Part shown: piece after piece, positions 27,783 through 38,157 of the stretch | Layout: each line of letters opens with the position of its first letter | Position numbering within the stretch: position 1 is the first letter of the stretch | Source: Streptomyces goshikiensis | GTDB taxonomy: Bacteria; Actinomycetota; Actinomycetes; Streptomycetales; Streptomycetaceae | Assembly (NCBI RefSeq): GCF_014650555.1 | Contig: NZ_BMVE01000001.1 | Coordinates: forward strand, 930,001 to 994,000 | Length of the DNA: 64,000 bases | Direction of reading: 5' to 3' | Program-made: the position numbers and the translations under genes | The notes under the pieces: model-generated | The model's input: the letters and a program-made list of their open reading frames with translations, nothing else | Databases searched by the model: none | What the model was told of the DNA's origin: nothing

Positions 27783-28947
27783 GCCCGCCAACGTTAGTCG
27801 CTGCGGCCACGGCTCCGGTGCGCACCAGCAGGTCGCCCAGCAGCCCCGTCACGGTCTCCGGGTACTCCAGCATCATCAGGTGCCCGGCGGACTCCAGGAC
27901 GGTCAGCTCGGCGGCCGGCAGCTCGGCCTTGATGGCCTCGCTGTGCGCCGCCGGGGTGATCATGTCGCGGTCCCCGGCGATGACGGTGACGGGGATGTCC
28001 GCGAACCGCTGGAGCGCGGCGGACTTGTCGTGGATCTGGAACGCCGGGTAGAACTCCGCGACCACGTCGATGGGGGTGGTCTCGATGAGCCGCTCGGCGA
28101 ATCGGGCGACGGCCGGGTCCACCTCGCGCGAGCCGAACGAGTAGCGCTTGACCATCCCGGCGAAGAGGTCGGCGGTGGCCCGGCGGCCCTTCTCGACCAG
28201 CTCGACCTGGGAGCCGAGCGCCCTGAGCACCCCGGGCAGCACCCGGCGCACCGCGCTCAGCCCGGCGGCGGGCAGCGGCAGCCCGTACGTGACCTCGCCC
28301 AGGCCCCCGCTGGAGGTGCCGATCAGGGCCACGCCGAGCACGCGCTCCCGTACCAGCCCGGGGAACTGCTCGGCCAGCGCCATGATCGTCATACCGCCCA
28401 TGGAGTGCCCGACGAGCACGAGGGGGCCCTCGGGCGCGGCCGCGTCGATGACGGCCTTCAGGTCGCGGCCGAGCTGCTCGATGGTCACCGGTTCGCCGTC
28501 GGCCTGGGCGAGACCGCGCGCGGAGCGGCCGTGGCTGCGCTGGTCCCAGTAGACGGAGCGGACCACGCCGCGCAGGGCGGCGCGCTGGAAGTGCCAGGAG
28601 TCCTGGCTGAGGCAGTAGCCGTGGCAGAACACGACGGTCGGCGCGGCCGCGGCCTTGCGGCGCAGCAGGCGGCCCCGGCTGCCCTTCTCCTCGGGCAGCT
28701 CGTCGGTCTCGTAGTAGATCTCGGTGGCGTCCTCGGCGCGGGTGGTCCCCTCGGTGCCGCGCAGGGACCCGTAGTCCCCGGCGGCGTCGAGCGCGAGGCG
28801 GGCCTTCATGCGCATGCCGCGGCCGACGGTGAGCCGCTCCATGGCGACTCCGGCCGCCGCGCCCGCCGCGATGACACCGATGGCGGCGCCGGCCCAGCCG
28901 GCCTTGCGCCAGTTCTCGCTCACGCCGTCGCCCACGCCGTCACCCAC
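27718..28947 (-). CDS. Alpha/beta hydrolase
   Basis: 409 residues. A short hydrophobic helix (about 17-35) precedes the fold. The oxyanion segment is VVFCHGYCLSQDSW, the nucleophile elbow GHSMGGM holds the catalytic Ser, the acid is in IAGDRDMITP and the His in SAGHLMMLEYPE. The substrate is unknown; location beside alr, nnr and tsaE is the usual actinobacterial neighbourhood. GTG start at 28947 with GAGGA 6 bases upstream, 12 bp after the alr stop. Confidence 0.88.
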   Translation of the reverse strand: MGDGVGDGVSENWRKAGWAGAAIGVIAAGAAAGVAMERLTVGRGMRMKARLALDAAGDYGSLRGTEGTTRAEDATEIYYETDELPEEKGSRGRLLRRKAAAAPTVVFCHGYCLSQDSWHFQRAALRGVVRSVYWDQRSHGRSARGLAQADGEPVTIEQLGRDLKAVIDAAAPEGPLVLVGHSMGGMTIMALAEQFPGLVRERVLGVALIGTSSGGLGEVTYGLPLPAAGLSAVRRVLPGVLRALGSQVELVEKGRRATADLFAGMVKRYSFGSREVDPAVARFAERLIETTPIDVVAEFYPAFQIHDKSAALQRFADIPVTVIAGDRDMITPAAHSEAIKAELPAAELTVLESAGHLMMLEYPETVTGLLGDLLVRTGAVAAATNVGGHGRSTAGSTAGTAGSTPQPGH

Positions 28948-28959
28948 GCCCGTCCTCGC

Positions 28960-30099
28960 TCAGCCGTTGCGGTACACCCGGGGCACCCGGCCGCCGATAC
29001 GGGTGACGATCTCATACGCGATGGTGTCGGCGGCCTGCGCCCAGTCCTCGGCGGTGGGTTCGCCGCCGTCGCCGGGGCCGAAGAGGACGGCCTCGTCCCC
29101 CGCCTCGACCAGGTCGTCGGGGCCGAGGTCGACGACGAACTGGTCCATCGCGACGCGCCCGGCGACGGTACGGACCTTGCCGCCGACCAGCACCGGCCCG
29201 CGGCCGGAGGCGTGGCGCGGGACGCCGTCGGCGTACCCGGCGGGGATCAGCGCGAGGCGCGTGTCCGCGGCGGTGACGTGGTGGTGCCCGTAGCTGACGC
29301 CGTGCCCGGCGGGGACGGCCTTGACCAGCGCCACGGAGGCCTTGAGGGTCATCGCCGGGCGCAGCCCGAGCTGGGCGGGCGTGCCGAGCTCGGGGGCGGG
29401 CGACACGCCGTAGACGGCGAGGCCGCAGCGGACGAGGTCGAAGTGGCTCTCGGGGAGGGTGAGGGTCGCGGGCGAGTTGGCGATGTGCCGGACCTCGGGC
29501 TCGACGCCCTCCTTCTCGGCGTACGCGAGCATGTCGCGGAACGCGGCGAGCTGGAGCGGGACGGAGGGGTGGCCGGGCTCGTCGGCGCAGGCGAAGTGCG
29601 ACCAGAGGCCGGTGACCCGGACGGTTCCCTCGGCCTGGGCGGCGACGGCCGCGCCGACGAGCTCCGCCCAGTCGGCGGGCTGGCAGCCGGCCCGGCCGAG
29701 GCCGGTGTCGGCCTTGAGCTGGATCCGCGCGGTGCGGCCGGCGGCGCGGGCGGCGGCCCGTACCTCGTCGAGGGCCCACAGGGCGCTGACGGAGACGTCG
29801 ATGCCGGCCTCGACGGCCTCCCGCCAGGGCCCGCCGGGGGTCCACAGCCAGCACATGAGGGGGGCGTCGATGCCGGCGGCGCGGAGCGCGAGGGCCTCCT
29901 GGGGCGTGGCGGTGCCGATCCACGCCGCGCCGGCGTCCAGGGCGGCGCGGGCGCAGGGGACGGCGCCGTGCCCGTAGCCGTCCGCCTTGACGACGGCCAT
30001 GACCTGGGCGCGCGGCGCCCGCTCCCGCAGGGCGCGCACGTTCCCCCGTACGGCATCAAGATCGATCTCGGCGTACACGCGCGTCGCTGTCTCGTTCAT
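28960..30099 (-). CDS. alr: Alanine racemase
   Basis: 379 residues. It interconverts L- and D-alanine for peptidoglycan. The PLP Lys lies in VVKADGYGHG and the second catalytic Tyr in GVSYGHHH; GYADGVPRHASGRGPVLVGG and VAMDQFVVDLG are conserved. The ATG at 30099 lacks a good ribosome-binding site; GAGACT 7 bases ahead suggests a leaderless transcript. The next upstream gene is the nnr gene, 57 bp away. Confidence 0.96.
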   Translation of the reverse strand: MNETATRVYAEIDLDAVRGNVRALRERAPRAQVMAVVKADGYGHGAVPCARAALDAGAAWIGTATPQEALALRAAGIDAPLMCWLWTPGGPWREAVEAGIDVSVSALWALDEVRAAARAAGRTARIQLKADTGLGRAGCQPADWAELVGAAVAAQAEGTVRVTGLWSHFACADEPGHPSVPLQLAAFRDMLAYAEKEGVEPEVRHIANSPATLTLPESHFDLVRCGLAVYGVSPAPELGTPAQLGLRPAMTLKASVALVKAVPAGHGVSYGHHHVTAADTRLALIPAGYADGVPRHASGRGPVLVGGKVRTVAGRVAMDQFVVDLGPDDLVEAGDEAVLFGPGDGGEPTAEDWAQAADTIAYEIVTRIGGRVPRVYRNG

Positions 30100-30156
30100 C
30101 CCGCACAGTCTCTCAGAACGCCCGCCCCACCCCCTCCGTGGCTCGACGAGACCCCG

Positions 30157-31545
30157 TCAGGGGTGTTGGCGCCAGGCTTCCGGGAGGGAGTCGGCGATGT
30201 GCTGGGCCAGGAGGGGCGCTCCGGAGGCGGCTCGGCGGGCCGCCAGGCCGTGCAGGTACGCACCCACCGAGGCGGCGTCCAGCGCGTCCAGGCCCGCCGC
30301 CAGCAGGGACCCCGTGAGCCCCGAGAGGACGTCACCGCTGCCCGCGGTCGCCAGCCACGGCGTCCCCGTCGGGTTCACCCGTACCGGCCCCCCGGCGGCG
30401 GCCACCAGCGTCGTCGAGCCCTTCAGCAGCGCCACCGCCCCGTACTTCACGGCCAGCGCGCGGACCGACGTCAGCCGGGCGGCTTCCACCTCCTCCCGCG
30501 AAGCCCCCAGCAGCGCCGCCGCCTCCCCCGCGTGCGGGGTCAGCAGCGTCGGGGCCAGCCGGCCCCGCAGCACCTCCGGGTCCAGCCCGCGCAGCCCGTC
30601 CGCGTCGACCAGCACCGGCACCGGGTCCGCCAGGACCTCCGCGACCTCGGCGGCCCGGCCGGATCCCAGTCCCGGGCCGACCACCCACGCCTGCACCCGG
30701 CCCCGCCCGATCAGCGTCTCCGGGTACCGCGCGAGCACCGCGTCCGCCGCGGGCCCCACGTACCGCACCGCGCCCGCGCCGCCCCGCAGCGCCCCCGACA
30801 CGGCCAGCACCGCCGCGCCCGGGTACTGCGACGACCCGGCGACGACCCCGACCACGCCCCGCCGGTACTTGTCGCTCGAAGCCGTCGGCACCGGCAGCAG
30901 CGCCGCCACCTCGGCGTCCTGCAGAGCCTCGGCCTCCGGTTCGGGCAGCGACAGCCCGATGTCCACCAGCCGCACCACCCCGGCCCGTGAGGCCCCGGGG
31001 TCGATGAGCAGCCCCGGCTTGTACGCCCCGAACGTCACCGTGACATCGGCCCGTACGGCCGCTCCCGCCACTTCCCCGGTGTCCGCGTCCACCCCGCTCG
31101 GCAGGTCCACGGCCACCACCACCGCCCCGGCCGGGATCCGCTCCACCAGGGCCGCCGCGGCCGGCCGCAGACCGCCCCGCCCGCCGATCCCGACGAGCCC
31201 GTCCAGCACCAGGTCGGCCCGGGCGGGAACGCCGTCCGCGAGCCGGCCGCCGGCCGCCAGCAGCGCCCGCAGCCCGCCCCCGTGGATCCGCTCCGGATCC
31301 ATCGCCACCGCCGTCACCCCGGCCCCGCGCCGCGCGAGGCGCGCGCCCGCGTACAGGGCGTCGCCGCCGTTGTCCCCGGGGCCGACCAGCAGGACGACGC
31401 GCGCCCCGTACACCTTCCGCAGCAGCCCCGCGCACACGGCGGCCAGCCCGGCCGCGGCCCGCTGCATCAGGGCGCCCTCCGGCAGCCTGGCGATCAGCTC
31501 GCGCTCGGCGGCCCGTACGGTCTCCACGCTGTAAGCAGTACGCAT
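30157..31545 (-). CDS. nnr: Bifunctional NAD(P)H-hydrate epimerase / ADP-dependent dehydratase
   Basis: 462 residues. Residues 1 to about 210 form the epimerase (VVLLVGPGDNGGDALYAGAR, then VAVDLPSGVDADTG); residues 220-462 are the ribokinase-like dehydratase (DKYRRGVVGVVAGSSQYPGA, LLTPHAGEAAALLG, GTPWLATAGSGDVLSGLTG). It repairs damaged NADHX and NADPHX. Start ATG at 31545. It lies between acpS and alr in one transcription direction. Confidence 0.95.
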   Translation of the reverse strand: MRTAYSVETVRAAERELIARLPEGALMQRAAAGLAAVCAGLLRKVYGARVVLLVGPGDNGGDALYAGARLARRGAGVTAVAMDPERIHGGGLRALLAAGGRLADGVPARADLVLDGLVGIGGRGGLRPAAAALVERIPAGAVVVAVDLPSGVDADTGEVAGAAVRADVTVTFGAYKPGLLIDPGASRAGVVRLVDIGLSLPEPEAEALQDAEVAALLPVPTASSDKYRRGVVGVVAGSSQYPGAAVLAVSGALRGGAGAVRYVGPAADAVLARYPETLIGRGRVQAWVVGPGLGSGRAAEVAEVLADPVPVLVDADGLRGLDPEVLRGRLAPTLLTPHAGEAAALLGASREEVEAARLTSVRALAVKYGAVALLKGSTTLVAAAGGPVRVNPTGTPWLATAGSGDVLSGLTGSLLAAGLDALDAASVGAYLHGLAARRAASGAPLLAQHIADSLPEAWRQHP

Positions 31546-31594
31546 GCCCCCCAGCCTGCCCGACGGACCTCCCCGCGACCCCTTGCCGCTCCCG

Positions 31595-31656
31595 CTCGGC
31601 CCCCTCGGCCCCCCTCGGCCCCCCTCGGAGCCTCGGCCCCCTCGGCTACCCCTCGG
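31595..31656. repeat. Imperfect short repeats with a CTCGG unit
   Basis: Seven CTCGG units occur within about 62 bp, the first four about 10 bp apart, in the gap between acpS and nnr and running into the acpS stop. This looks like polyC/G slippage and no function is evident. Confidence 0.6.
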
Positions 31657-32014
31657 CGATCACCACGGCGGAGGCCACCCCCGCGTCGTGGCTCAGCGAG
31701 ATGTGCCAGGACTTCACGCCCAGCGCCTGCGCCCGCCGCTCGACCGTCCCGGACACCCGCAGCCTCGGCTGCCCGCTCTCCTCGACGTACACCTCGGCGT
31801 CCGTCCACAGCAGCCCGGCGGGCGCGCCGAGCGCCTTGGCCAGGGCCTCCTTCGCCGCGAACCGGGCGGCGAGCGAGGCGACCCCGCGCCGCTCGCCGCT
31901 CGGCAGCGTCAACTCGGCGTCGATGAAGAGCCGCCCGGCCAGATGCGGCGTCCGCTCCAGCGCGGCGCCGAACCGCTCGATCTCGGCCACGTCAATCCCC
32001 ACACCGATAATCAC
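31646..32014 (-). CDS. acpS: Holo-(acyl-carrier-protein) synthase
   Basis: 122 residues. It transfers 4'-phosphopantetheine from CoA to ACP. Motifs are [16 protein letters not shown] [15 protein letters not shown] at the start, [16 protein letters not shown] in the middle and [17 protein letters not shown] at the end. The GTG start at 32014 lies 28 bp after the glmS stop. Confidence 0.95.
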   Translation of the reverse strand: MIIGVGIDVAEIERFGAALERTPHLAGRLFIDAELTLPSGERRGVASLAARFAAKEALAKALGAPAGLLWTDAEVYVEESGQPRLRVSGTVERRAQALGVKSWHISLSHDAGVASAVVIAEG

Positions 32015-32042
32015 AACACCAGACCCCTGCCTGCTCCGCCGG

Positions 32043-33890
32043 CTACTCCACCGTCACCGATTTCGCGAGGTTACGCGGCTGGTCCACCTCGTTGCCCCGC
32101 GCCGTCGCCAGCTCGCACGCGAACACCTGCAACGGCACCGTCGCCACCAGCGGCTGGAGCAGCGTCGGCGTGGCCGGGATCCGGATCAGGTGGTCGGCGT
32201 ACGGGACGACCGCCTCGTCGCCCTCCTCCGCGATCACGATGGTCCGCGCCCCGCGCGCCCGGATCTCCTGGATGTTCGAGACGATCTTGTCGTGCAGCAC
32301 CGAGCGCCCGCGCGGCGACGGCACGACCACCACCACCGGCAGATCCTCCTCGATCAGCGCGATCGGCCCGTGCTTGAGCTCGCCCGCCGCGAAGCCCTCG
32401 GCGTGCATGTACGCCAGCTCCTTGAGCTTGAGCGCGCCCTCCAGCGCCACCGGGTACCCGACGTGCCGCCCCAGGAACAGCACCGTGTCCTTGTCCGCCA
32501 GCGACCGCGCCAGCGCCCGCACCGGCTCCATGGTCTCCAGTACGGTGTCCACCGCGCCGGCGATCTCCGACAGCTCCCGGATCACCGCCCCGATCTCGTC
32601 GCCCCACTTCGTACCCCGCACCTGCCCGAGGTACAGCGCGACCAGATAGCAGGCCACCAGTTGCGTCAGGAACGCCTTGGTCGAGGCGACGGCCACCTCC
32701 GGACCGGCGTGCGTGTACAGCACGGCGTCCGATTCGCGCGGGATCGTCGACCCGTTCGTATTGCAGACCGCCAGCACCCTGGCGCCCTGCTCGCGCGCGT
32801 GCCGCAGCGCCATCAGGGTGTCCATGGTCTCGCCGGACTGCGAGATCGCGATCACCAGCGTCCGCTGGTCCAGGATCGGGTCGCGGTAGCGGAACTCGCT
32901 CGCCAGCTCCGTCTCGCACGGGATGCGGGTCCAGTGCTCGATCGCCAGCTTCGCGATCATGCCCGCGTGGTACGCCGTACCGCACGCCACGATCACGACC
33001 TTGTCGACTTCCCGGAGCACCGAGGCGGGGATGCGCACCTCGTCCAGGGTCAGCGAGCCGTTCGCGTCGATCCTGCCCAGGAGGGTGTCGGCGACAGCCT
33101 TCGGCTGCTCGGCGATCTCCTTGAGCATGAAGTAGTCATATCCCCCCTTCTCGGCCGCCGAGGCGTCCCAGTCCACGTGGTACGCCCGCACGGTCGCCGG
33201 CGCACCGCCGAAGTCGGTCACCGTCACCCCCTCGCGGCGGAGCTCGACGACCTGGTCCTGCCCCAGCTCGATCGCGGACCGCGTGTGGGCGATGAAGGCG
33301 GCCACGTCCGAGGCGAGGAAGTTCTCGCCTTCTCCAACGCCCACCACCAGGGGCGAGTTCCGGCGGGCGCCGACCACCACGTCCGGCGCGTCGGCGTGCA
33401 CCGCGACCAGCGTGAACGCGCCCTCCAGCCGCCGGCAGACCTGCCGCATGGCCTCCGCCAGGTCCCCGCAGTCCCCGAACCGCTCCGCCAGCAGGTGCGC
33501 CACGACCTCCGTGTCCGTCTCGGACTCCAGCCGGTGCCCGCGCTCGGCCAGCTCCTCGCGCAGCGCGGCGAAGTTCTCGATGATCCCGTTGTGGACGACG
33601 GCCACCCGCCCCGCGTTGTCGAGGTGGGGGTGCGCGTTGATGTCGGTGGGCCCGCCGTGGGTAGCCCACCGGGTGTGCCCGAGCCCCGCGGAGCCGGCCG
33701 GCAGCGGGTGCCCCACCAGCTCCTTCTCCAGATTGACCAGCTTGCCGGCCTTCTTGGCGGTGGCCAGCTCCCCGTCCGTGAGCACGGCGACCCCGGCCGA
33801 GTCGTAGCCGCGGTACTCCAGTCGCTTGAGTCCGGCGATGACCACATCGAGCGCCGACTGCGCTCCCACGTAACCCACAATTCCGCACAT
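32043..33890 (-). CDS. glmS: Glutamine-fructose-6-phosphate aminotransferase (isomerizing)
   Basis: 615 residues. It makes glucosamine 6-phosphate from fructose 6-phosphate and glutamine, the first step to UDP-GlcNAc. The N-terminal nucleophile Cys follows the Met in [13 protein letters not shown]; two SIS domains follow ([20 protein letters not shown] and [20 protein letters not shown]). The C-terminus [11 protein letters not shown] is canonical. The ATG at 33890 fits leaderless transcription. It heads the glmS-acpS-nnr-alr run. Confidence 0.97.
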   Translation of the reverse strand: MCGIVGYVGAQSALDVVIAGLKRLEYRGYDSAGVAVLTDGELATAKKAGKLVNLEKELVGHPLPAGSAGLGHTRWATHGGPTDINAHPHLDNAGRVAVVHNGIIENFAALREELAERGHRLESETDTEVVAHLLAERFGDCGDLAEAMRQVCRRLEGAFTLVAVHADAPDVVVGARRNSPLVVGVGEGENFLASDVAAFIAHTRSAIELGQDQVVELRREGVTVTDFGGAPATVRAYHVDWDASAAEKGGYDYFMLKEIAEQPKAVADTLLGRIDANGSLTLDEVRIPASVLREVDKVVIVACGTAYHAGMIAKLAIEHWTRIPCETELASEFRYRDPILDQRTLVIAISQSGETMDTLMALRHAREQGARVLAVCNTNGSTIPRESDAVLYTHAGPEVAVASTKAFLTQLVACYLVALYLGQVRGTKWGDEIGAVIRELSEIAGAVDTVLETMEPVRALARSLADKDTVLFLGRHVGYPVALEGALKLKELAYMHAEGFAAGELKHGPIALIEEDLPVVVVVPSPRGRSVLHDKIVSNIQEIRARGARTIVIAEEGDEAVVPYADHLIRIPATPTLLQPLVATVPLQVFACELATARGNEVDQPRNLAKSVTVE

Positions 33891-33897
33891 AGGCGGC

Positions 33898-33926
33898 AGG
33901 GTACGCCCCCGTCCGGCTCCTGCCAG
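33898..33926 (-). promoter_or_regulatory. glmS promoter (leaderless)
   Basis: On the minus strand CTGGCA (33926-33921) and TACCCT (33903-33898) are separated by 17 bases, and the -10 ends 7 bases before the ATG. This fits a vegetative promoter with transcription starting at or next to the start codon. Confidence 0.55.
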
Positions 33927-34051
33927 GGACCTGAACAAGACGAAAACCCACGCCGGTGACCCCGCCCGTCACCCCGCCCCCGACGGCCCCGGCCCCCGTC
34001 CCCGACCCCGTACGTGACCGAGCCCACCACCCACAACCGGCCCCGAGCCCC

Positions 34052-34057
34052 GACAAT
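34052..34057 (+). promoter_or_regulatory. -10 element of a leaderless coaA transcript
   Basis: GACAAT ends 6 bases before the GTG at 34064. No ribosome-binding site is present. The -35 is not apparent. Confidence 0.45.
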
Positions 34058-34063
34058 GGCCCT

Positions 34064-35104
34064 GTGATCACTTCGCCGCCACGAAGCACGCCGGACAGCG
34101 CGATGGAGCGCCCCGACCGGACCGACCGGGCCGACCGCCCCCCGCGCCGGGCCGAGGTCTCGCCGTACGTCGACCTCACCCGGGCCGAGTGGAGCGCCCT
34201 GAGAGAGCGGACCCCGCTCCCCCTCACCGCCGACGAGGTCGAGCGGCTGCGCGGTCTCGGCGACGTCATCGACCTCGACGAGGTCCGGGACGTCTACCTC
34301 CCGCTCTCCCGCCTCCTCAACCTGTACGTGGGCGCCACCAGCCAGCTGCGCGGCACCCTGAACACCTTCCTCGGGGACGCCGGCAACGGCCACGGCGCCC
34401 AGCAGGGCACGCCCTTCGTCATAGGCGTCGCCGGGTCCGTCGCCGTCGGCAAGTCCACGGTGGCCCGTCTGCTCCAGGCCCTGCTCGCCCGCTGGCCCGA
34501 GCACCCCCGCGTCGAGCTCGTCACCACCGACGGCTTCCTCTACCCCATGAAGGAACTCCAGCGGCGCGGTCTGACCGCCCGCAAGGGCTTCCCCGAGTCG
34601 TACGACCGCCGCGCGCTGACCCGCTTCGTCGCCGACATCAAGGCCGGCAAGGACGAGGTCACGGCCCCCGTGTACTCGCACCTGATCTACGACATCGTCC
34701 CGGGCGAGCGGCTCGTCGTACGCCGCCCCGACATCCTCATCGTCGAGGGGCTCAACGTCCTCCAGCCGGCCCTGCCCGGCAAGGACGGCCGCACCCGCGT
34801 CGGCCTCGCCGACTACTTCGACTTCAGCGTGTACGTGGACGCCCGCCCCGAGGACATCGAGCGCTGGTACCTCAACCGGTTCCGCAAGCTCCGCGAGACC
34901 GCGTTCCAGAACCCGTTCTCCTACTTCCGCAAGTACACCCAGGTCTCCGAGGAGGAGGCCCTGGAGTACGCGCAGACCATGTGGCGCACGATCAACAAGC
35001 CCAACCTGCTGGAGAACGTCGCCCCCACCCGCGGCCGCGCCACCCTCGTCGTCCGCAAGGGCCCGGATCACAAGGTGCAGAAACTCAGCCTCCGCAAGCT
35101 CTGA
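34064..35104 (+). CDS. coaA: Type I pantothenate kinase
   Basis: 346 residues. It phosphorylates pantothenate, the first step to CoA. The P-loop is [17 protein letters not shown], with TDGFLYP and the [10 protein letters not shown] strand downstream; the prokaryotic type I length of about 315 is exceeded by a Pro/Arg-rich N-terminus. The leaderless GTG at 34064 is preferred; an ATG at 34103 would remove 13 residues. CoA made here supplies acpS, 2 kb away. Confidence 0.93.
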   Translation: MITSPPRSTPDSAMERPDRTDRADRPPRRAEVSPYVDLTRAEWSALRERTPLPLTADEVERLRGLGDVIDLDEVRDVYLPLSRLLNLYVGATSQLRGTLNTFLGDAGNGHGAQQGTPFVIGVAGSVAVGKSTVARLLQALLARWPEHPRVELVTTDGFLYPMKELQRRGLTARKGFPESYDRRALTRFVADIKAGKDEVTAPVYSHLIYDIVPGERLVVRRPDILIVEGLNVLQPALPGKDGRTRVGLADYFDFSVYVDARPEDIERWYLNRFRKLRETAFQNPFSYFRKYTQVSEEEALEYAQTMWRTINKPNLLENVAPTRGRATLVVRKGPDHKVQKLSLRKL

Positions 35105-35116
35105 CCGATCGGCCCT

Positions 35117-35122
35117 TAGGGT
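35117..35122 (+). promoter_or_regulatory. -10 element of a leaderless DUF389-gene transcript
   Basis: TAGGGT ends 6 bases before the ATG at 35129, the spacing of a leaderless start, with no ribosome-binding site. Confidence 0.45.
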
Positions 35123-35128
35123 GCGGGC

Positions 35129-36094
35129 ATGCTGCACCTCCGGTTGATCGTCCCGCCCGACCGTACGCAGTCCGCGCTGTCGGCCATCGAGTCGACGGTC
35201 GGCACCACGCACGTCGTCGTGCTGCCCGGCGCCGCGCGCGACCCCGAGGGCGACCTCGTGCTCTGCGACGTCGCCCGGGAGGCCGGGGACGAGCTGCTGC
35301 GGGAGCTCCAGGGCCTGGGCATCGGGAAGGACGGCTCGATCGCCGTCGAGAACATCGACCTGTCCCTGTCCGAGCGGGCGGACGCGGCCGAGCGGGAGGC
35401 CCCCGGTGAGGCGGCCGACGCCGTCCTGTGGGAACAGCTGGCCGAGGCGACCCACGAGGAGTCCACGCTCTCCATCACCTACTGCGGGTTCATGATCCTC
35501 GCGACCATGATCGCGTCCTGTGGTGTGGTGCTCGACAACTCGATCCTGATCGTGGGCGCGATGGCCGTCGGCCCCGAGTTCGGCCCGCTGGCGGGGGTCT
35601 GCACGGGCATCGTCCGGTCCAAGCCGCGTCTCGCGCTGCGCTCCCTGACGGCCCTGCTGACCGGCTTCGCCGTGGGGATCGCCGCCACCACCGTGTTCAG
35701 CCTGGGAATGGACGCCATCGGGCAGTTCTCGCGGGAGATGCTGGACCAGCCCCGCCCGAACACGAACTTCATCTGGCAGCCGGACCCGCTGTCCTTCGTG
35801 GTGTCGCTGCTCGCGGGCATCGCCGGCACGCTCTCGCTGACCTCCGCGAAGTCCGGGGCGCTCGTCGGCGTGGCGATCTCCGTGACCACCGTCCCGGCCG
35901 CGGCGAACGCCGCCGTCGCCCTCAGCTACGGGGAGTTCGGCCAGATGTGGGGATCGCTGGAGCAGCTCCTGCTGAACCTGTGCGGCATCATGCTGGCCGG
36001 CGTGCTGACGCTGTACGCCCAGAAAGCACTGTGGCGGACCCAGCGAGGTCGCTGGATCCGCCGTTCCAAGGGGCTGAACCCCCCGGCAGCCTAG
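35129..36094 (+). CDS. DUF389-family membrane protein
   Basis: 321 residues. A soluble N-terminal domain of about 100 residues (MLHLRLIVPPDRTQSAL) is followed by about six transmembrane helices starting with YCGFMILATMIASCGVVLDN, matching the DUF389 family first noted for TIGR00341-type proteins. Function is unknown. It lies 24 bp after coaA but with its own likely -10, and is convergent with glmM (12-bp gap). Confidence 0.85.
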   Translation: MLHLRLIVPPDRTQSALSAIESTVGTTHVVVLPGAARDPEGDLVLCDVAREAGDELLRELQGLGIGKDGSIAVENIDLSLSERADAAEREAPGEAADAVLWEQLAEATHEESTLSITYCGFMILATMIASCGVVLDNSILIVGAMAVGPEFGPLAGVCTGIVRSKPRLALRSLTALLTGFAVGIAATTVFSLGMDAIGQFSREMLDQPRPNTNFIWQPDPLSFVVSLLAGIAGTLSLTSAKSGALVGVAISVTTVPAAANAAVALSYGEFGQMWGSLEQLLLNLCGIMLAGVLTLYAQKALWRTQRGRWIRRSKGLNPPAA

Positions 36095-36106
36095 GCCCGT
36101 GTGGCT

Positions 36107-37465
36107 TTAGCCCAGCGCCGACTTCACGACGTCGGCGAGTCGGCCCGCCACCGCGCGGGCCTGCTCGATGTCGGCGGCCTCGACCATCACGCGCACCAGC
36201 GGCTCCGTACCCGACGGGCGCAGCAGCACCCGGCCGGTGGTGCCCAGCTCGCGCTCGGCCTCGGCGACGGCCGCGGCCAGCTCGGCGGAGGTGGACACGC
36301 GGGACTTGTCCACGTCCGGGACGTTGACCAGGACCTGCGGCAGCCGCTGCATGACGCCGGCCAGCTCGGCCAGGGAACGGCCGGTGGCCACGACGCGCGC
36401 CGCCAGCATCAGGCCGGTCAGAGTGCCGTCACCGGTGGTCGCGTGGTCGAGGATGATCACGTGGCCGGACTGCTCGCCGCCCAGCGCGTAGCCGTTCTCC
36501 TTCATCGACTCCAGCACGTAGCGGTCGCCGACACCGGTCTGCACGACCTGGATGCCCTCGCCCTCCATGGCCAGCTTGAAGCCCAGGTTCGACATCACGG
36601 TGCCGACCACCGTGTTGCCGCGCAGCTGGCCCGCCTCGCGCATGGCCAGCGCCAGCACCGCGAGGATCTGGTCGCCGTCGATCTCCTCGCCGGCGCCGTC
36701 GACCGCGAGGCAGCGGTCGGCGTCGCCGTCGTGCGCGATGCCGAAGTCGGCGCCGTGCTCGACGACGGCCGCCTTCAGCAGACCCAGGTGGGTGGAGCCG
36801 CACCCGTCGTTGATGTTCAGGCCGTCGGGCTCGGCACCGATGGTGACGACCTCGGCGCCGGCCCGGGCGAAGGCCTCGGGGGAGACGCGGGCGGCCGCGC
36901 CGTGCGCCTCGTCCAGGACGATCTTCAGCCCGTCGAGGCGGTTGGGCAGCACGCCGATGAGGTGGGCGACGTACTTGTCGAAGCCCTCGTCGTAGTCGGA
37001 GACCCGGCCGACGCCGGCGCCGGTGGGCCGGTCCCAGGGAGCGCCGGTGCGGTGCTGCTCGTAGGTCGACTCGATGCGGTCCTCCAGCTCGTCGGCGAGC
37101 TTGTGGCCGCCGCGCGCGAAGAACTTGATGCCGTTGTCGGGCATCGCGTTGTGGCTGGCGGAGAGCATCACGCCGAGGTCGGCGCCCAGCGCACCGGTGA
37201 GATACGCCACCGCCGGGGTGGGCAGCACACCGACGCGCAGGACGTCCACGCCCGCGCTCGCGAGGCCCGCGACGACCGCGGCCTCCAGGAACTCGCCGGA
37301 GGCCCGGGGGTCGCGGCCGACCACGGCCGTCGGCCGGTGGCCCGCGAACGTGCCCGCTTCGGCGAGTACGTGCGCAGCCGCCACGGAGAGGCCGAGCGCG
37401 AGCTCAGCCGTCAGATCCGCGTTGGCGACGCCTCGTACACCGTCCGTCCCGAAGAGTCGTCCCAC
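36107..37465 (-). CDS. glmM: Phosphoglucosamine mutase
   Basis: 452 residues. It converts glucosamine 6-phosphate to glucosamine 1-phosphate. The phosphoserine loop is in [14 protein letters not shown], the metal-binding DGDADR segment is in [15 protein letters not shown], and [15 protein letters not shown] is the C-terminal phosphate site. The GTG start at 37465 has GGGAGG 6 bases upstream. It lies just downstream of rpsI behind a strong terminator, as in other actinobacteria. Confidence 0.97.
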   Translation of the reverse strand: MGRLFGTDGVRGVANADLTAELALGLSVAAAHVLAEAGTFAGHRPTAVVGRDPRASGEFLEAAVVAGLASAGVDVLRVGVLPTPAVAYLTGALGADLGVMLSASHNAMPDNGIKFFARGGHKLADELEDRIESTYEQHRTGAPWDRPTGAGVGRVSDYDEGFDKYVAHLIGVLPNRLDGLKIVLDEAHGAAARVSPEAFARAGAEVVTIGAEPDGLNINDGCGSTHLGLLKAAVVEHGADFGIAHDGDADRCLAVDGAGEEIDGDQILAVLALAMREAGQLRGNTVVGTVMSNLGFKLAMEGEGIQVVQTGVGDRYVLESMKENGYALGGEQSGHVIILDHATTGDGTLTGLMLAARVVATGRSLAELAGVMQRLPQVLVNVPDVDKSRVSTSAELAAAVAEAERELGTTGRVLLRPSGTEPLVRVMVEAADIEQARAVAGRLADVVKSALG

Positions 37466-37536
37466 TGTTGTCCTCCCGAGTTCACTGATTGTGTGTGACC
37501 GCTTGTGCCAGGTATTGCCGCTTGTGGCGGTAAACG

Positions 37537-37575
37537 AACCGCCCCGGCAGCACGGAGAGTGCTGCCGGGGCGGTT
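37537..37575 (-). terminator. 17-bp-stem terminator after rpsI
   Basis: Arms 37537-37553 and 37559-37575 pair perfectly around GGAGA. It lies 25 bases past the rpsI stop and about 70 bases ahead of glmM, so it separates ribosomal from glmM transcription. Confidence 0.93.
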
Positions 37576-37599
37576 TCGTTGCTGAACAGCAGGCGCAGA

Positions 37600-38115
37600 T
37601 TAACGCTTGCTGTACTGCGGAGCCTTACGGGCCTTCTTGAGACCGGCCTTCTTGCGCTCGACCGCACGGTCGTCGCGGGAAAGGAAGCCGGCCTTCTTCA
37701 GCGCCGGGCGGTTGTTGTCGACGTCCGCCTCGTTCAGCGCACGGGCCACGCCGAGGCGCAGGGCGCCGGCCTGGCCGGAGACGCCGCCACCCGCGATGCG
37801 CGCGATGACGTCGTAGCGGTTGTCGAGCTCAAGGAGCTTGAACGGCTCGTTGACTTCCTGCTGGTGCACCTTGTTGGGGAAGTAGTCCTCAAGGGTGCGA
37901 CCGTTGATCTTCCACTTGCCGGTGCCCGGAACGATCCGGACGCGGGCGATGGCGTTCTTGCGACGGCCCAGGCCGGCGGCCGGCTGGGGGTCGCCGAAGC
38001 GACCGGCAAGGGACTCGGAGGTGTAGTCGCCCTCGACGACAACCTCAGACTCGGTGGTGTACTCCTCGACGCCCTCGAACTCTTCGACGGGGGTCTCGGC
38101 GGTGGTCTCGGCCAC
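37600..38115 (-). CDS. rpsI: Ribosomal protein S9
   Basis: 171 residues. The C-terminus KAPQYSKR is the tail that reaches the P-site tRNA in the 30S subunit. An acidic N-terminal extension of about 45 residues (repeats of Glu, Thr and Val) makes it longer than the usual 130. The GTG start at 38115 follows rplM by 42 bp in one transcript. Confidence 0.98.
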   Translation of the reverse strand: MAETTAETPVEEFEGVEEYTTESEVVVEGDYTSESLAGRFGDPQPAAGLGRRKNAIARVRIVPGTGKWKINGRTLEDYFPNKVHQQEVNEPFKLLELDNRYDVIARIAGGGVSGQAGALRLGVARALNEADVDNNRPALKKAGFLSRDDRAVERKKAGLKKARKAPQYSKR

Positions 38116-38157
38116 GATGCTCCTCAGAATTTTCTACGTCTTAGGGGGTGGCCGGAA

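Noticed and set aside
27085..30990. A 1301-codon open frame on the plus strand, antisense to tsaE, the hydrolase, alr and nnr
   Set aside because: The product is low-complexity Arg/Pro/Gly/Asp typical of antisense frames in GC-rich DNA, and the minus-strand genes here have clear families.
31595..31656. CTCGG repeats as a CRISPR or minisatellite
   Set aside because: Units are five bases long, spacers do not differ meaningfully and no cas genes are nearby.
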